Shown: positions 1-8,622, counted from the first letter of the stretch. The stretch is 64,000 bases of DNA from Collimonas fungivorans (GCF_001584145.1 NZ_CP013232.1:4402001-4466000); one strand, 5' to 3'. Notes: generated by a model not told the origin, from the letters alone. A program made the numbers and translations.

Positions 1-736
1 TGCCGGTGGTTGGCGATACCTGGTCGATATACCCGCTCTCATGGCCGGTCTGGATGCCGATGCGCAGCGCCAGTTCGCCCGGGATCAGAGGCTGGTTGAC
101 GACGCCGTTGACGGTGTAGTTGGTGCCGCCGCCCTTGGTGCCCGAGACTTCGGAATAGAAACTGGCTTCGCGTTCCTTCAGGCTGGGCTGGTTGCTGATG
201 AACTTGATGGTGCCGCCCATCGAACTGGCGCCGTACAGTGTGCCCTGCGGGCCGCGCAGCACTTCGATGCGGTCGATGTCGAAGAATTTCGGTTCGGAAC
301 TGCCCATGCTGTACAGGTTGCGCGTGGTCATCGAGACGTCGTCCAGGTAGACGCCGACGGTGGCCGAACCGGCGGCCGAACTGATGCCGCGGATTTCAAT
401 GTTGCTGAGGCCGGCGCCGGAGCCGCTGGCGCCGGAGAACGAGATGTTCGGCATGGCCCGCGTCACGTCTGCAAAATTGTTGATGTGCGCTGCCTGCAAT
501 TCCTCGCCGCTGATCACCGAAATGCTCAGCGGCACCTTGCTCGCATCTTCCTTGCGCTTTTGCGCCGTGACGAGCACAGCTTCAATCTGGTCGCTTTGCT
601 TCGCCGATTTTTTCGCCTCGGGTGCGGCGGCGGTATCGGCCGGAAGCTGTTGTGCTGAAGACGTAGCCAACAGTAATGTGGAAGTTGCTGCGGCCACAGC
701 AATCGCACAGGTCAGATTCGAGGAACCAGGTCTCAT
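1..736 (-). CDS. TonB-dependent outer-membrane receptor, N-terminal part (cut by window edge)
   Basis: Reading the minus strand from the ATG at 734-736 gives an open frame that continues past position 1. It opens with a signal-peptide-like stretch (about residues 1-30, ending near ATSSAQQ). The plug domain follows: a TonB-box-like segment near residues 50-62 (IEAVLVTAQKRKED), then VPLSISVISGEEL, NIEIRGISS, VGVYLDDV, RIEVLRGPQGTLYG and GGTIKFISN, which are hallmarks of the receptor plug in the IroN/FyuA-like branch common in sphingomonads and betaproteobacteria. The beta-barrel lies outside the window, so the ligand (siderophore, carbohydrate or other) cannot be named. No clear Fur box is visible upstream at 737-1029. 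The family call is firm, the substrate unknown. Confidence 0.9.
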   Translation of the reverse strand, partial: MRPGSSNLTCAIAVAAATSTLLLATSSAQQLPADTAAAPEAKKSAKQSDQIEAVLVTAQKRKEDASKVPLSISVISGEELQAAHINNFADVTRAMPNISFSGASGSGAGLSNIEIRGISSAAGSATVGVYLDDVSMTTRNLYSMGSSEPKFFDIDRIEVLRGPQGTLYGASSMGGTIKFISNQPSLKEREASFYSEVSGTKGGGTNYTVNGVVNQPLIPGELALRIGIQTGHESGYIDQVSPTTG

Positions 737-1029
737 TGTTTTATAACCCTATGGTAGGCAGCAGTGAAAAATGCTTATCAGCAATATTTATGCCACGTGC
801 GGCTCTCCTGCAAAAGGGGCATTGCTGCCGGCGGCACTTCTGGGCACCAAGCTCAGGGACTGTTTTTTTGTCACGTTCTGGTGCGGCTTGCACCAAAGCA
901 AATACGAAGCTGTACTTCGGCGTACTTCAGCGCACTTCCGCGATAGGCAATGGCGGCCCGGCAAATTGGGCTACAATTTCCGGCTGGACCAATACCGCAA
1001 TCCAATACGCAACAACAGGAGCATTGACC

Positions 1030-1776
1030 ATGATTGTCTTGATTACCGGTGCAACCGCCGGCTTCGGCGCCGAAATGGCTCGTAAATTCACCAAGAACGG
1101 CCATCAGGTCATCGCTACCGGCCGCCGCAAGGACCGGCTGGACCAGCTGGCCGCCGAACTGGGCGCGGCAGTGCTGCCTATCGTCATGGACGTCACCGAC
1201 AAGGCTTCGATCAGCAGCGCGCTGGCGGCGCTGCCGGCGGCATGGCAGGACATCGACGTGCTGGTCAATAACGCCGGCCTGGCGCTGGGCGTGGAATCGG
1301 CGCAGCAAGCCTCGCTGGAAGAATGGGAAACCATGATCGAGACCAATTGCAAGGGCCTGGTGACCATGACCCGCCTGGTGTTGCCTGGCATGGTGGCGCG
1401 CGGACGCGGCACGGTGATCAACCTCGGCTCCATCGCCGGCGAATACCCTTACCCGGGCGGCAATGTGTACGGCGCCACCAAGGCTTTCGTCAAGCAGTTC
1501 ACGCTCAACCTGCGCGCCGACCTGGTGGGTACCGGCGTGCGCGCTACCGATATCGCGCCCGGCTTGTGCGGCGGCACCGAATTCTCCAATGTGCGCTACC
1601 GCGGCAACGACGAAGCCGCCGCCAAGGTCTATGAAGGCACGCAGCCGCTGACGCCGGGCGATATCGCTGACACTGCCTACTGGGTGGCTACCCTGCCGGC
1701 CCACATCAATATCAACCGCATTGAAATGATGCCTACCTGCCAGGGTTTTGCCGGCATGAGCATCAAGCGCAACTGA
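1030..1776 (+). CDS. ydfG: NADP-dependent 3-hydroxy acid dehydrogenase, YdfG-like SDR
   Basis: A 248-residue classical short-chain dehydrogenase, the usual length for YdfG. The cofactor motif GATAGFG is at residues 7-13, NNAG near 86, and the catalytic Ser and YxxxK (VYGATK) near 135-152. The stretch DIAPGLCGGTEFSNVR and the C-terminal ININRIEMMP match the YdfG group, which oxidises L-allo-threonine and L-serine and reduces malonic semialdehyde. The ATG at 1030 is preceded by AACAGGAGC, a good ribosome site; an upstream in-frame extension from 676 has no such support. The 293 bases before it show only a TACAAT-like -10 near 972. It is single-cistron, with a repeat element downstream before ybgC. 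Confidence 0.9.
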   Translation: MIVLITGATAGFGAEMARKFTKNGHQVIATGRRKDRLDQLAAELGAAVLPIVMDVTDKASISSALAALPAAWQDIDVLVNNAGLALGVESAQQASLEEWETMIETNCKGLVTMTRLVLPGMVARGRGTVINLGSIAGEYPYPGGNVYGATKAFVKQFTLNLRADLVGTGVRATDIAPGLCGGTEFSNVRYRGNDEAAAKVYEGTQPLTPGDIADTAYWVATLPAHININRIEMMPTCQGFAGMSIKRN

Positions 1777-1784
1777 GCCCGAGC

Positions 1785-1851
1785 GTAGGGTGGGCACCCC
1801 GTGCCACACGGATATGCCGCGACAACGCCTGGGCACAAGCGCCCACCCTAC
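1785..1851. repeat. GTAGGGTGGGC palindromic intergenic element, copy 1
   Basis: GTAGGGTGGGC at 1785-1795 is exactly inverted at 1841-1851 (GCCCACCCTAC), with 45 bases between containing a second GGGCAC/GTGCC pair. The same arms recur at 16116-16144. It lies just after ydfG and could form a hairpin in the transcript. It looks like a dispersed REP/MITE-like element. Confidence 0.7.
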
Positions 1852-1881
1852 CCTCCCATACAAGCAAAGCATTCCATACCA

Positions 1882-2352
1882 ATGAACAAGATGACTTCCG
1901 TCCCGCATGCAGACTTCAGCTGGCGTATCCGGGTCTACTATGAAGACACCGATACCGGCGGCGTGGTGTTCTACGCCAACTACCTGAAATTTTTCGAGCG
2001 CGCACGCACGGAATGGCTGCGCGCGGCCGGCATCGGCCAGCGCACCCTGGAACAGACTGACGGCGTCATGTTTATCGTCAAAAGCACCAGCGTTGACTAT
2101 CATGCACCGGCCAAACTGGATGACCAGCTGGAACTGACGGTCGTGGTTGAGCGCCTTGGCCGCGCCAGCGTCGATTTCATCCAGCAAGCCTGGCGCCTGG
2201 GCGAAGATAAGCCGACCCTGCTGGCAACCGGCCGCATCAGCGTGGCCTGTGTCAACGCCGCTACCTTCCGGCCGCAAGGCATTCCGAAACAGGTGTTGCA
2301 CAATATCAAGCCTGGCGCCCGGCAGGCGGCAACGACAGCCGCAGCGGCATAA
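1882..2352 (+). CDS. ybgC: Tol-Pal-associated acyl-CoA thioesterase YbgC
   Basis: A 156-residue hot-dog fold thioesterase. The family motif YYEDTDTGGVVFYANYLKFFERARTEWLR sits near residues 19-48, with the catalytic Asp in EDTD. YbgC hydrolyses acyl-CoA or acyl-ACP thioesters and is the usual first gene of the tol-pal cluster, as here. The start at 1882 is chosen because an in-frame extension back to the GTG at 1801 lies inside the repeat element; 1891 is a possible alternative. A 222-bp gap with its own hairpin separates it from tolQ, so tolQ may have an additional promoter. Confidence 0.9.
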   Translation: MNKMTSVPHADFSWRIRVYYEDTDTGGVVFYANYLKFFERARTEWLRAAGIGQRTLEQTDGVMFIVKSTSVDYHAPAKLDDQLELTVVVERLGRASVDFIQQAWRLGEDKPTLLATGRISVACVNAATFRPQGIPKQVLHNIKPGARQAATTAAAA

Positions 2353-2526
2353 AGCTTGCTTTAATATACTCGGCAAAATGGTTCCATACGGCAATCCTTG
2401 AACCTTCAGGCATCCGGTGTGGTCTGAGCAACATTGCAACAAATCCGGGGCAGGCGATAACGTCCGGTAACAATTCCTTCACCAATTGCTAATTTGGCGG
2501 TAAGCACTTTACGTTTACAATTCATT

Positions 2527-2547
2527 GTTTAAGTCTTTTACTTAAAC
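2527..2547 (+). promoter_or_regulatory. Perfect 8-bp hairpin in the tolQ upstream region
   Basis: GTTTAAGT, loop CTTTT, ACTTAAAC. It ends 28 bases before the tolQ ATG, which itself has no obvious Shine-Dalgarno sequence. It could be an RNA structure affecting tolQ translation or a protein-binding dyad; no U-run follows, so it is not a terminator. Confidence 0.45.
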
Positions 2548-2575
2548 CTAAGACCATTCCTCAAGACCGCTATCC

Positions 2576-3277
2576 ATGAATGTCACCCAAGATCTTTCGT
2601 TTATCACCCTCATTACCAATGCTTCAGTATTAGTACAGCTAGTCATGGCGCTGCTGCTGGCAGTCTCCGTGATGAGCTGGACTTATATTTTCCGCAAGAT
2701 GTTCGCGATCCGCAGCGCTCGTTCGCAGACGGAAGAGTTCGAGCGCGCATTCTGGTCCGGCGGCAACCTGGCTACCCTGTACCAGGACGCCACCTCGAAC
2801 CGCCGCAAAGGCGCTGGGCAAACCGGTGCGCTGGAACGCATTTTCGAAGCCGGCATGGATGAGTTCAACAAGGTCAAGGCTTCGCTCGGCCACAAGAGCG
2901 CGGGCGACTCCGCCGCCTTGCTGGACGGCGCCCGGCGCGCCATGCGCGCGGCTTACCAGCGGGAAATGGATGCGCTGGAATCGCACCTGGCTTTCCTCGC
3001 TTCGGTCGGCTCGGTGTCGCCTTATGTCGGCCTGTTCGGCACCGTGTGGGGCATCATGAATGCTTTCCGCGGCCTGGCAAACGTGCAACAAGCTACGCTG
3101 GCAGCGGTTGCGCCCGGCATCGCCGAAGCCCTGATCGCCACCGCGATCGGCCTGTTCGCCGCGATTCCGGCGGTGGTTGCCTACAACCGTTTCTCGCACG
3201 ATGTCGACCGCCTGGCCATCCGCTTCGAGAGCTTCATCGAAGAATTCTCCAACATCTTGCAACGTCAGGCGCGCTAA
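2576..3277 (+). CDS. tolQ: Tol-Pal system proton-channel subunit TolQ
   Basis: A 233-residue MotA/TolQ/ExbB-family inner-membrane protein. The first membrane segment is at about residues 18-38, and the conserved second/third segment block is around residues 140-210 (SVGSVSPYVGLFGTVWGIMNAF, then APGIAEALIATAIGLFAAIPAVVAYNRF). TolQ with TolR forms the proton-driven stator that energises TolA during outer-membrane constriction. The stop codon overlaps the tolR ATG by one base (TAATG), showing translational coupling. Confidence 0.95.
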   Translation: MNVTQDLSFITLITNASVLVQLVMALLLAVSVMSWTYIFRKMFAIRSARSQTEEFERAFWSGGNLATLYQDATSNRRKGAGQTGALERIFEAGMDEFNKVKASLGHKSAGDSAALLDGARRAMRAAYQREMDALESHLAFLASVGSVSPYVGLFGTVWGIMNAFRGLANVQQATLAAVAPGIAEALIATAIGLFAAIPAVVAYNRFSHDVDRLAIRFESFIEEFSNILQRQAR

Positions 3278-3711
3278 TGTCCGGCTCCTCATCCATGCGC
3301 GGCGGCCGCACCCGCAAATTCAAGGCGGACATCAACGTCGTTCCGTACATCGACGTGATGATGGTATTGCTGGTGATTTTCATGGTGTCGGCGCCGCTGA
3401 CCAATCCGAGCGTGATCAATTTGCCGAATGCGGCGAAATCGGCGACCCCGCCCACCGAATACATCGAAATCACCCTGAAGCCGGGCGACCTTACCAGCGT
3501 GCGCATCAACGGCCAGAAAAGCGGCACCAGCAAGGCCGAGAGCGTGCCGCGCAACGGCTTGAAGCAGAAGCTGCAGCTGCTGCATGCCGACAAACCCGAG
3601 ATGCCGGTGATGATTTCCGCCGACAAGGACATCAAATACGACGATGTGATCAAGGTCATTTCGGAAGCCAAGATGCTTGGCATTAACCGCGTCGGACTGG
3701 CGACAAAGTGA
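3277..3711 (+). CDS. tolR: Tol-Pal system protein TolR
   Basis: A 144-residue ExbD/TolR protein. It has a short basic cytoplasmic N-terminus, then one membrane segment (about residues 24-44, PYIDVMMVLLVIFMVSAPL) carrying the proton-coupling Asp26. The periplasmic domain ends with KVISEAKMLGINRVGLAT, the conserved C-terminus of the family. The start overlaps the tolQ stop and tolA follows after 10 bases, so it belongs to the same transcript. Confidence 0.95.
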   Translation: MSGSSSMRGGRTRKFKADINVVPYIDVMMVLLVIFMVSAPLTNPSVINLPNAAKSATPPTEYIEITLKPGDLTSVRINGQKSGTSKAESVPRNGLKQKLQLLHADKPEMPVMISADKDIKYDDVIKVISEAKMLGINRVGLATK

Positions 3712-3721
3712 CGATCTGGTT

Positions 3722-4648
3722 ATGACAGGCAACTCCCCGTATTCCGTACCAAAAGAACCCGGCAGCATACGCGCCATCATGCTTGCAGCGGCGGTGCATG
3801 CCGCCCTGTTTGCCTTCCTCTGGTTCGGCATCCACTGGCAAAGCACGCAGCCGATAGCAGTCGAAGCTGAAATCTGGGATCCGCAGATCAAGGATGCCGC
3901 GCCGACGCCGCCGGAACCAGTGCCGCAGCCGACTCCGGAACCGAAGCCGGAGCCGGTGATCCAGGACACCACGCCGCCGAAGGTGGTGGCGCCGCCGTTG
4001 CCGGATCCGGAAATCGCGCTGGAACAGGAAAAGAAACGCAAAGAGCAGGAACGCAAGGACCTGCAGCGCCAGGAAGAACTGGAAAAGCAGCGGAAATTGC
4101 AAAAACAGCAAGAGGAACAAGAGGAAAAGGACAGGCTGAAGGCCGAGGCTGAGCAAAAAGCCGCCAAGGACAAGGCCGCCGCCCAGGAAAAACAGAAACT
4201 GGATGCCGCCAAAAAGACTGAAGCCGATGCCAAGAAGAAACAGGCAGCTACAGAGGCTGCCGCCGAAACCAAGCGCCGCAGCGATGAAATGAAGCGCATG
4301 CTGGGCCAGGCTGTCGGCAATGGCCCCGCCAACAGCACCGGCACCGCAGCCCAGTCGCAAGGGCCGCGCGGCGATCCTGGCTATGCGCAAAAGGTTGCCA
4401 GCAAGATCAAGTCGAACATTATCTTTAATGTGCCCGAAGGCCTGGCCGGAAACCCGGCAGCGGAATTTGATGTCCAACTGCTACCGGACGGTTCGGTGGC
4501 GAGCGTGCGCCTCAGGAAATCCTCTGGAGTTTCCGGTTTTGACGAGGCAGTCAAACGAGCGATTGAGAAATCGGCGCCTTATCCAAAAGACAAAACGGGT
4601 TCTGTTCCGTCCAGCTTCATCGGAACCCATAAACCGAAAGATCAGTAA
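3722..4648 (+). CDS. tolA: Cell-envelope integrity protein TolA
   Basis: A 308-residue protein with the three TolA domains. An inner-membrane anchor lies at about residues 13-33. A Pro-rich stretch (PTPEPKPEPV) leads into a long Lys/Glu/Ala/Gln-rich helix of about residues 100-200 that would cross the periplasm. A C-terminal TonB/TolA domain follows from about residue 222 (GYAQKVASKIKSNIIF ... RKSSGVSGFDEAVKRAI). The ATG at 3722 follows the tolR stop by 10 bases; an extension to 3677 would overlap tolR and is disfavoured. It links the TolQR motor to TolB and Pal. Confidence 0.95.
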   Translation: MTGNSPYSVPKEPGSIRAIMLAAAVHAALFAFLWFGIHWQSTQPIAVEAEIWDPQIKDAAPTPPEPVPQPTPEPKPEPVIQDTTPPKVVAPPLPDPEIALEQEKKRKEQERKDLQRQEELEKQRKLQKQQEEQEEKDRLKAEAEQKAAKDKAAAQEKQKLDAAKKTEADAKKKQAATEAAAETKRRSDEMKRMLGQAVGNGPANSTGTAAQSQGPRGDPGYAQKVASKIKSNIIFNVPEGLAGNPAAEFDVQLLPDGSVASVRLRKSSGVSGFDEAVKRAIEKSAPYPKDKTGSVPSSFIGTHKPKDQ

Positions 4649-4651
4649 GCC

Positions 4652-5935
4652 ATGAAAAACAAACTGCACCAACTATTCGCAGCCATCGGTCTCGTGCTTG
4701 CCGCGGTGGCGTTCAGCGCCCCGGCCAACGCCCAGCTGCGCATCGAAACCTCAGGCGTCGGCGCCAGCCAGATTCCGATCGCCATCGCCGGCTTCAGCAA
4801 CGAAGACCTGGCGCCGCAGCAGGTTACCGCGATCATCAAGGCCGACCTGGCGCGCAGCGGGTATTTCAAGATTATCGATACCGGCGACGTCATCTCCGAA
4901 GCGACCCAGGTCAACCTGGGCGACTGGAAAGCACGCGGCGCCGACGCCCTGGTGGTCGGCAGCGTACAGCGCCTGGCCGACGGCCGTTTCGATGTGCGCT
5001 ACCGCCTGATGGACACCGTCAAATCGGCCCAGCTGTCGGCCCTGGCGATGGCTGCCGCGCCACAATACACGCGGGTCACCGCCCACAAGATCGCCGACGA
5101 CATCTATGAAAAACTGATCGGCGCGCGCGGCGCATTTGCCACCCGCATCGCTTACATCATCAAGGCCGGCAAGGAATACCGGCTGGAAGTAGCCGACTCC
5201 GACGGCGAAGGCACCCAGGTCGCGCTGCGTTCCAACGAACCGATCATTTCGCCGGCCTGGTCGCCGGACGGCACCAAGGTCGCCTATGTCTCGTTCGAAG
5301 CCAAGAAACCGGTGGTCTACGTGCAGAACCTGATCACCAAGCAGCGCATCGTGGTGGCCAACTACAAGGGCAGCAATTCGGCGCCGTCATGGTCGCCTGA
5401 CGGCAGCAAGCTGGCGATTGCGCTGGCGCGCGACGGCCTGACCCAGGTCTACGTGGTGAACTCCGACGGCGGCGGCTTGCGGCGCCTGACCCAGACCAAC
5501 GGTATCGACACCGAACCGCAGTTTTCGGCAGACGGCCAGAACATCTACTTCACCAGCGACCGCAGCGGCGGCCCGCAAATCTACAAGATGAGCGCCAACG
5601 GCGGCGACGCCCAGCGCGTGACCTTCGGCGGCACTTACAACATCAGCCCGCGGATTTCACCCGACGGCAAGACGCTGGCGTATATTTCGCAGCGCGGCGG
5701 CCGCTTCCAGCTGTATGCGCTGGACCTGAGCAACGGCCAGGAGCAGCGTTTGTCGGACACAGTCAAGGATGAATCCCCGAGTTTTTCGCCGAACGGCAAA
5801 TACATCATGTACGCCACAGAATCGGGCCGCCGCGGTTCGCTGGCGGTGGTCTCAGTTGACGGCCGCGTAAAACAGCGCTTAACTATGCAGGCAGGCGATA
5901 TACGGGAGCCTACTTGGGGTCCTTTCATGAAATAA
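4652..5935 (+). CDS. tolB: Tol-Pal periplasmic protein TolB
   Basis: A 427-residue protein with a signal peptide cleaved after APANA (about residue 27), an N-terminal alpha/beta domain and a six-bladed propeller. The propeller shows repeated blade motifs WSPDGTKVAYVS, WSPDGSKLAIA, FSADGQNIYF, ISPDGKTLAYIS and FSPNGKYIMYA. TolB binds Pal and TolA and shuttles between them. It starts 3 bases after the tolA stop, and pal follows after 51 bases. Full length for the family. Confidence 0.96.
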   Translation: MKNKLHQLFAAIGLVLAAVAFSAPANAQLRIETSGVGASQIPIAIAGFSNEDLAPQQVTAIIKADLARSGYFKIIDTGDVISEATQVNLGDWKARGADALVVGSVQRLADGRFDVRYRLMDTVKSAQLSALAMAAAPQYTRVTAHKIADDIYEKLIGARGAFATRIAYIIKAGKEYRLEVADSDGEGTQVALRSNEPIISPAWSPDGTKVAYVSFEAKKPVVYVQNLITKQRIVVANYKGSNSAPSWSPDGSKLAIALARDGLTQVYVVNSDGGGLRRLTQTNGIDTEPQFSADGQNIYFTSDRSGGPQIYKMSANGGDAQRVTFGGTYNISPRISPDGKTLAYISQRGGRFQLYALDLSNGQEQRLSDTVKDESPSFSPNGKYIMYATESGRRGSLAVVSVDGRVKQRLTMQAGDIREPTWGPFMK

Positions 5936-5986
5936 TCACGTAGTTACTTTGAATCGACGTTCGTTTCCCACTCTGGAGAATTAAAA

Positions 5987-6505
5987 ATGCTAAATATCAG
6001 AAACTTTGCCCTCGTCGTTGCCAGCGCCATCTTGCTGGCCGCTTGCTCGTCCCCTGTCAAGCTGGACGACAAGGCAGTCCCGGTCGTCGACAGCGGCGCT
6101 ACCGGCGCTGATACCCGTTCCGTCAATACGGTTGACGCCGGCTCCAGCGATCCGCTGAACCAGCCAGGCGGCATCCTCTCCAAGCGCAGCATTTACTTTG
6201 ACTTCGACAGCTACACCGTCAAGGACGAGTTCAAGGCAGTAGTCGAAGCGCACGCCCAGTACCTGAACAGCCACAAGAACCGCAAGATCATCATCCAAGG
6301 CAATACCGATGACCGCGGCGGCCGCGAATACAACCTGGCGCTGGGACAAAAACGTGCCGAGGCAGTACGCAAGGCATTGGTGTTGTTAGGCGTATCGGAC
6401 ACCCAGGTCGAAGCGGTTTCGCTGGGCAAGGAAAAACCTAAGGCTCTCGGCAGCGACGAAGCGTCCTACGCTGAAAACCGCCGTTCCGACATCGTTTATC
6501 AATAA
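5987..6505 (+). CDS. pal: Peptidoglycan-associated lipoprotein Pal
   Basis: A 172-residue lipoprotein. The lipobox is LLAAC with acylated Cys20, followed by a short linker and then an OmpA-like peptidoglycan-binding domain from about residue 65 (IYFDFDSYTVKDEF) to the end, including NTDDRGGREYNLALGQKRAEAVRKAL. It tethers the outer membrane to peptidoglycan and is the outer-membrane partner of TolB and TolA. Its TAA overlaps the next ATG by one base. Confidence 0.96.
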   Translation: MLNIRNFALVVASAILLAACSSPVKLDDKAVPVVDSGATGADTRSVNTVDAGSSDPLNQPGGILSKRSIYFDFDSYTVKDEFKAVVEAHAQYLNSHKNRKIIIQGNTDDRGGREYNLALGQKRAEAVRKALVLLGVSDTQVEAVSLGKEKPKALGSDEASYAENRRSDIVYQ

Positions 6506-7254
6506 TGATGCGGACGTTCTTCAAAGCCACGATAACTGCGGCCATGCTGGCCGCAGTTTTTTCCGCTCCGACCGCCCGCGCCGGGCTGTTTGACGACGAT
6601 GAAGCACGTCGGGCGATATTGGATATACGCAGCAAGATCGATGCGGTGAATGCCAGGGTCGATACCAAGGCCGACAAGACCAGTTCCCTGAGCCTGTCCG
6701 ACCAGAATGATCGCCTGAACCAGGAAATCGCCAAGCTGCGCGGACAGATCGAAGTGCTGACCAACGAGCTGGCCAATACCCAGCAGCGCCAGAAAGATTT
6801 CTACGTCGACCTCGATACCCGCATGCGCAAGCTGGAGCCGCAGAAGGTCAGCGTCGACGGCCAGGAAGTGAGCATCGGCGCCAACGACCAGAAGGCCTAC
6901 GATGCAGCGCTGGCGACCTTCAAGTCGGGCGACTATAAAACCGCGGCCACGGCATTTTCGAATTTCGTGCGCTCCAGCCCGGATTCGGGCCTGGCGCCGT
7001 CCGCGCAATATTTCCTGGGCAATTCGTATTACGCCCTGCGCGATTACAAGAATGCGATAGCGGCGCAGCAGGTGGTGGTCAGCAAGTATGCCGACAATCC
7101 CAAGGCCGCCGATGCCCTGTTGACTATCTCCAGCAGCTACACCGAGCTGAAGAACAAGCCACAGTCCAAGCGCGCACTGGAACAGCTGCTGTCGCAGTAT
7201 CCGAACACGCAGGCGGCCCAGACAGCAAAGGAACGCCTGGCCACGCTCAAGTGA
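6505..7254 (+). CDS. cpoB: Cell division coordinator CpoB (YbgF)
   Basis: A 249-residue periplasmic protein. It has a signal peptide (cleavage near APTARA-GLF), a coiled-coil trimerisation segment (about residues 30-105, rich in heptads such as LNQEIAKLRGQIEVL), and C-terminal tetratricopeptide repeats (about 130-245, e.g. AYDAALATFKSGDYKTAATAF). CpoB couples PBP1B activity with Tol-driven constriction. The start overlaps the pal stop; ATG at 6508 is an equally possible start. It is the last gene of the tol-pal operon, as in other proteobacteria. Confidence 0.92.
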   Translation: MMRTFFKATITAAMLAAVFSAPTARAGLFDDDEARRAILDIRSKIDAVNARVDTKADKTSSLSLSDQNDRLNQEIAKLRGQIEVLTNELANTQQRQKDFYVDLDTRMRKLEPQKVSVDGQEVSIGANDQKAYDAALATFKSGDYKTAATAFSNFVRSSPDSGLAPSAQYFLGNSYYALRDYKNAIAAQQVVVSKYADNPKAADALLTISSSYTELKNKPQSKRALEQLLSQYPNTQAAQTAKERLATLK

Positions 7255-7303
7255 GCGGCAAAATTTAATTTTGCAGATTATATAAATAAAAGTGCATATG
7301 GGT

Positions 7304-7333
7304 TTGACAGCTCATATACACTTTACATATAAT
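7304..7333 (+). promoter_or_regulatory. Sigma-70 promoter of the tRNA-Lys gene
   Basis: TTGACA (7304-7309), an 18-base spacer, then TATAAT (7328-7333): two perfect consensus hexamers. The predicted start is about five bases before the mature tRNA 5' end. Confidence 0.88.
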
Positions 7334-7344
7334 AGCGGTCTTTC

Positions 7345-7420
7345 GGGTCGTTAGCTCAGCTGGTAGAGCAGCGGACTTTTAATCCGTTGGTCGCAGGTTC
7401 GAATCCCGCACGGCCTACCA
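7345..7420 (+). tRNA. tRNA-Lys (anticodon UUU)
   Basis: A 76-nt cloverleaf. The acceptor stem GGGTCGT pairs with ACGGCCT (two G-U pairs). The D-arm is GCTCAGCTGGTAGAGC, the anticodon loop CTTTTAA contains TTT, and the T-arm is GCAGGTTCGAATCCCGC. CCA is encoded. The sequence closely follows the E. coli tRNA-Lys pattern. It is transcribed alone, from a consensus promoter to a terminator at 7468. Confidence 0.96.
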
Positions 7421-7467
7421 CGAATAAGCAGTAGCAAGAAAAACAGAAGCACAGAAACACAGAAGCA

Positions 7468-7497
7468 GCCGCTTGCAGAAATGTAAGCGGCTTTTTT
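7468..7497 (+). terminator. Intrinsic terminator of the tRNA-Lys gene
   Basis: GCCGCTT (7468-7474) pairs with AAGCGGC (7485-7491) and is followed by six T residues. Confidence 0.88.
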
Positions 7498-7690
7498 GTT
7501 TTTGCCCGCCGGTTTTTGCGCCACCGCGAGCTCTCTCCCCTTCTTCGAATTCCAGCATCTGGCTGCGCATTTATTGCAAATAATTTCTACACGGCTATCT
7601 GTTTTCGAATTTTATGTTGATATGCAGGTTTTTTCCGTCTTTAATATCCCTGGAAAAATCCGCCCATGGCCCAAGAATGGCATAAACAAA

Positions 7691-7771
7691 GGCATTCGCT
7701 TAATAATCGATAAATTCGAACATATCCCCTTATTTTTTCCGTTTTTCTTTTGATTTGGCAACGCGCATACT
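7691..7771 (+). promoter_or_regulatory. LysR-type operator/promoter upstream of the pirin gene (copy A)
   Basis: This 81-bp stretch aligns without gaps, 59/81 identical, to 13474-13394 on the other strand, which lies upstream of the amidohydrolase gene. It holds the dyad AATCGA-TAAAT-TCGA, with the T-N11-A box at 7707-7719 (centre 7713), then an invariant TTTTCCGTTTTTCTTTT, then CATACT at 7766-7771. If CATACT is the -10, transcription starts near 7778 and the box is centred at -65, the classic LysR-regulator recognition position. No protein gene is evident in 7500-7859. Confidence 0.65.
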
Positions 7772-7859
7772 TGTTCCAGTTGCTTCAACACTACATCCAT
7801 CGCAACCATTTTTCATAGTGGAAAATGGCGCTGCCTGCAGTCACTGACGGAGAAAAACC

Positions 7860-8561
7860 ATGCTTCAGATTCGTAAAAGCGAAGAACGCGGCGTCGCCGA
7901 TCACGGCTGGCTGAATTCGCACCATACATTTTCGTTCGGCCACTATTTCGATGCGGGACATACCGGCTTCGGGCCGCTGCTGGTGATCAATGAAGACCGC
8001 GTAAAAGCCGGCCAGGGTTTCGGCACCCACGGCCACAGCGACATGGAAATCATTTCCTATGTGCTGGACGGCGCGCTGGAACACAAGGACAGCATGGGCA
8101 CCGGTTCGGTCCTGCATTACGGCGACGTGCAAAGGATGAGCGCAGGCAGCGGCGTACGCCACAGCGAGTTCAATCACTCGGCCAGCGCGCCCGTGCATTT
8201 CCTGCAGATCTGGATCAAGCCGAATGTCGCCGGCATTCCGCCCAGCTACGAGGAAAAGCATTTCACCGTCGCGCAAAAGCAGCAACAGCTGCGCCTGATC
8301 GCATCGGCCGACGGCCGCGGCGACTCGGTGCTGATACATCAGGATGCGGCGATTTATGCAGCGATCCTGAACGGCGGCGAGCCGCTGCAGCACAAGCTGG
8401 CAGACGGGCGCAACGCCTACGTGCATGTGATACGCGGCCACGTCAGCGTCAACGGCGTCGAGCTGAACGGCGGCGATGCGGTGAAGGTGACGGCCGAGAA
8501 TGTAGTCACACTGGCCAATGCCGATGCTGCGGAAGTATTGCTGTTCGACCTGCCCTATTGA
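7860..8561 (+). CDS. Pirin family protein (YhaK-like bicupin)
   Basis: A 233-residue pirin-like protein. The N-terminal cupin carries the metal-binding His/Glu set (HHTFSFGHYFD near residue 21, then GTHGHSDMEIISYVLDG near 57-73 and an H-K-D-S-M-G turn). The C-terminal cupin is more divergent. Members include quercetin dioxygenase-like enzymes and redox-sensing proteins; the substrate cannot be read from sequence. GACGGAGAAAAACC before the ATG is a usable ribosome site. The gene is preceded by the LysR-type element at 7691-7771 and ends in a terminator. It is convergent with the LysR gene at 8621, a likely regulator. Confidence 0.9.
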   Translation: MLQIRKSEERGVADHGWLNSHHTFSFGHYFDAGHTGFGPLLVINEDRVKAGQGFGTHGHSDMEIISYVLDGALEHKDSMGTGSVLHYGDVQRMSAGSGVRHSEFNHSASAPVHFLQIWIKPNVAGIPPSYEEKHFTVAQKQQQLRLIASADGRGDSVLIHQDAAIYAAILNGGEPLQHKLADGRNAYVHVIRGHVSVNGVELNGGDAVKVTAENVVTLANADAAEVLLFDLPY

Positions 8562-8588
8562 TCTGGCAGGCGTAGCAGAAACCAGGCA

Positions 8589-8622
8589 AGCCGGAACAGC
8601 GTCAAGCTGCCCGGCTTTTTTT
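8589..8622 (+). terminator. Intrinsic terminator after the pirin gene
   Basis: AGCCGG (8589-8594) pairs with CCGGCT (8611-8616), with an inner CAGC/GCTG helix, followed by seven T residues. It overlaps the end of the convergent LysR gene. Confidence 0.75.

Noticed and set aside
871..2442. 523-codon minus-strand frame opposite ydfG and ybgC
   Set aside because: Both plus-strand genes are recognised; the frame is their complement.
7496..7753. 85-codon frame upstream of the pirin gene as a protein gene
   Set aside because: It starts in the T-run of the tRNA terminator; only its last 17 codons match elsewhere, and that match is better explained by the shared operator/promoter.
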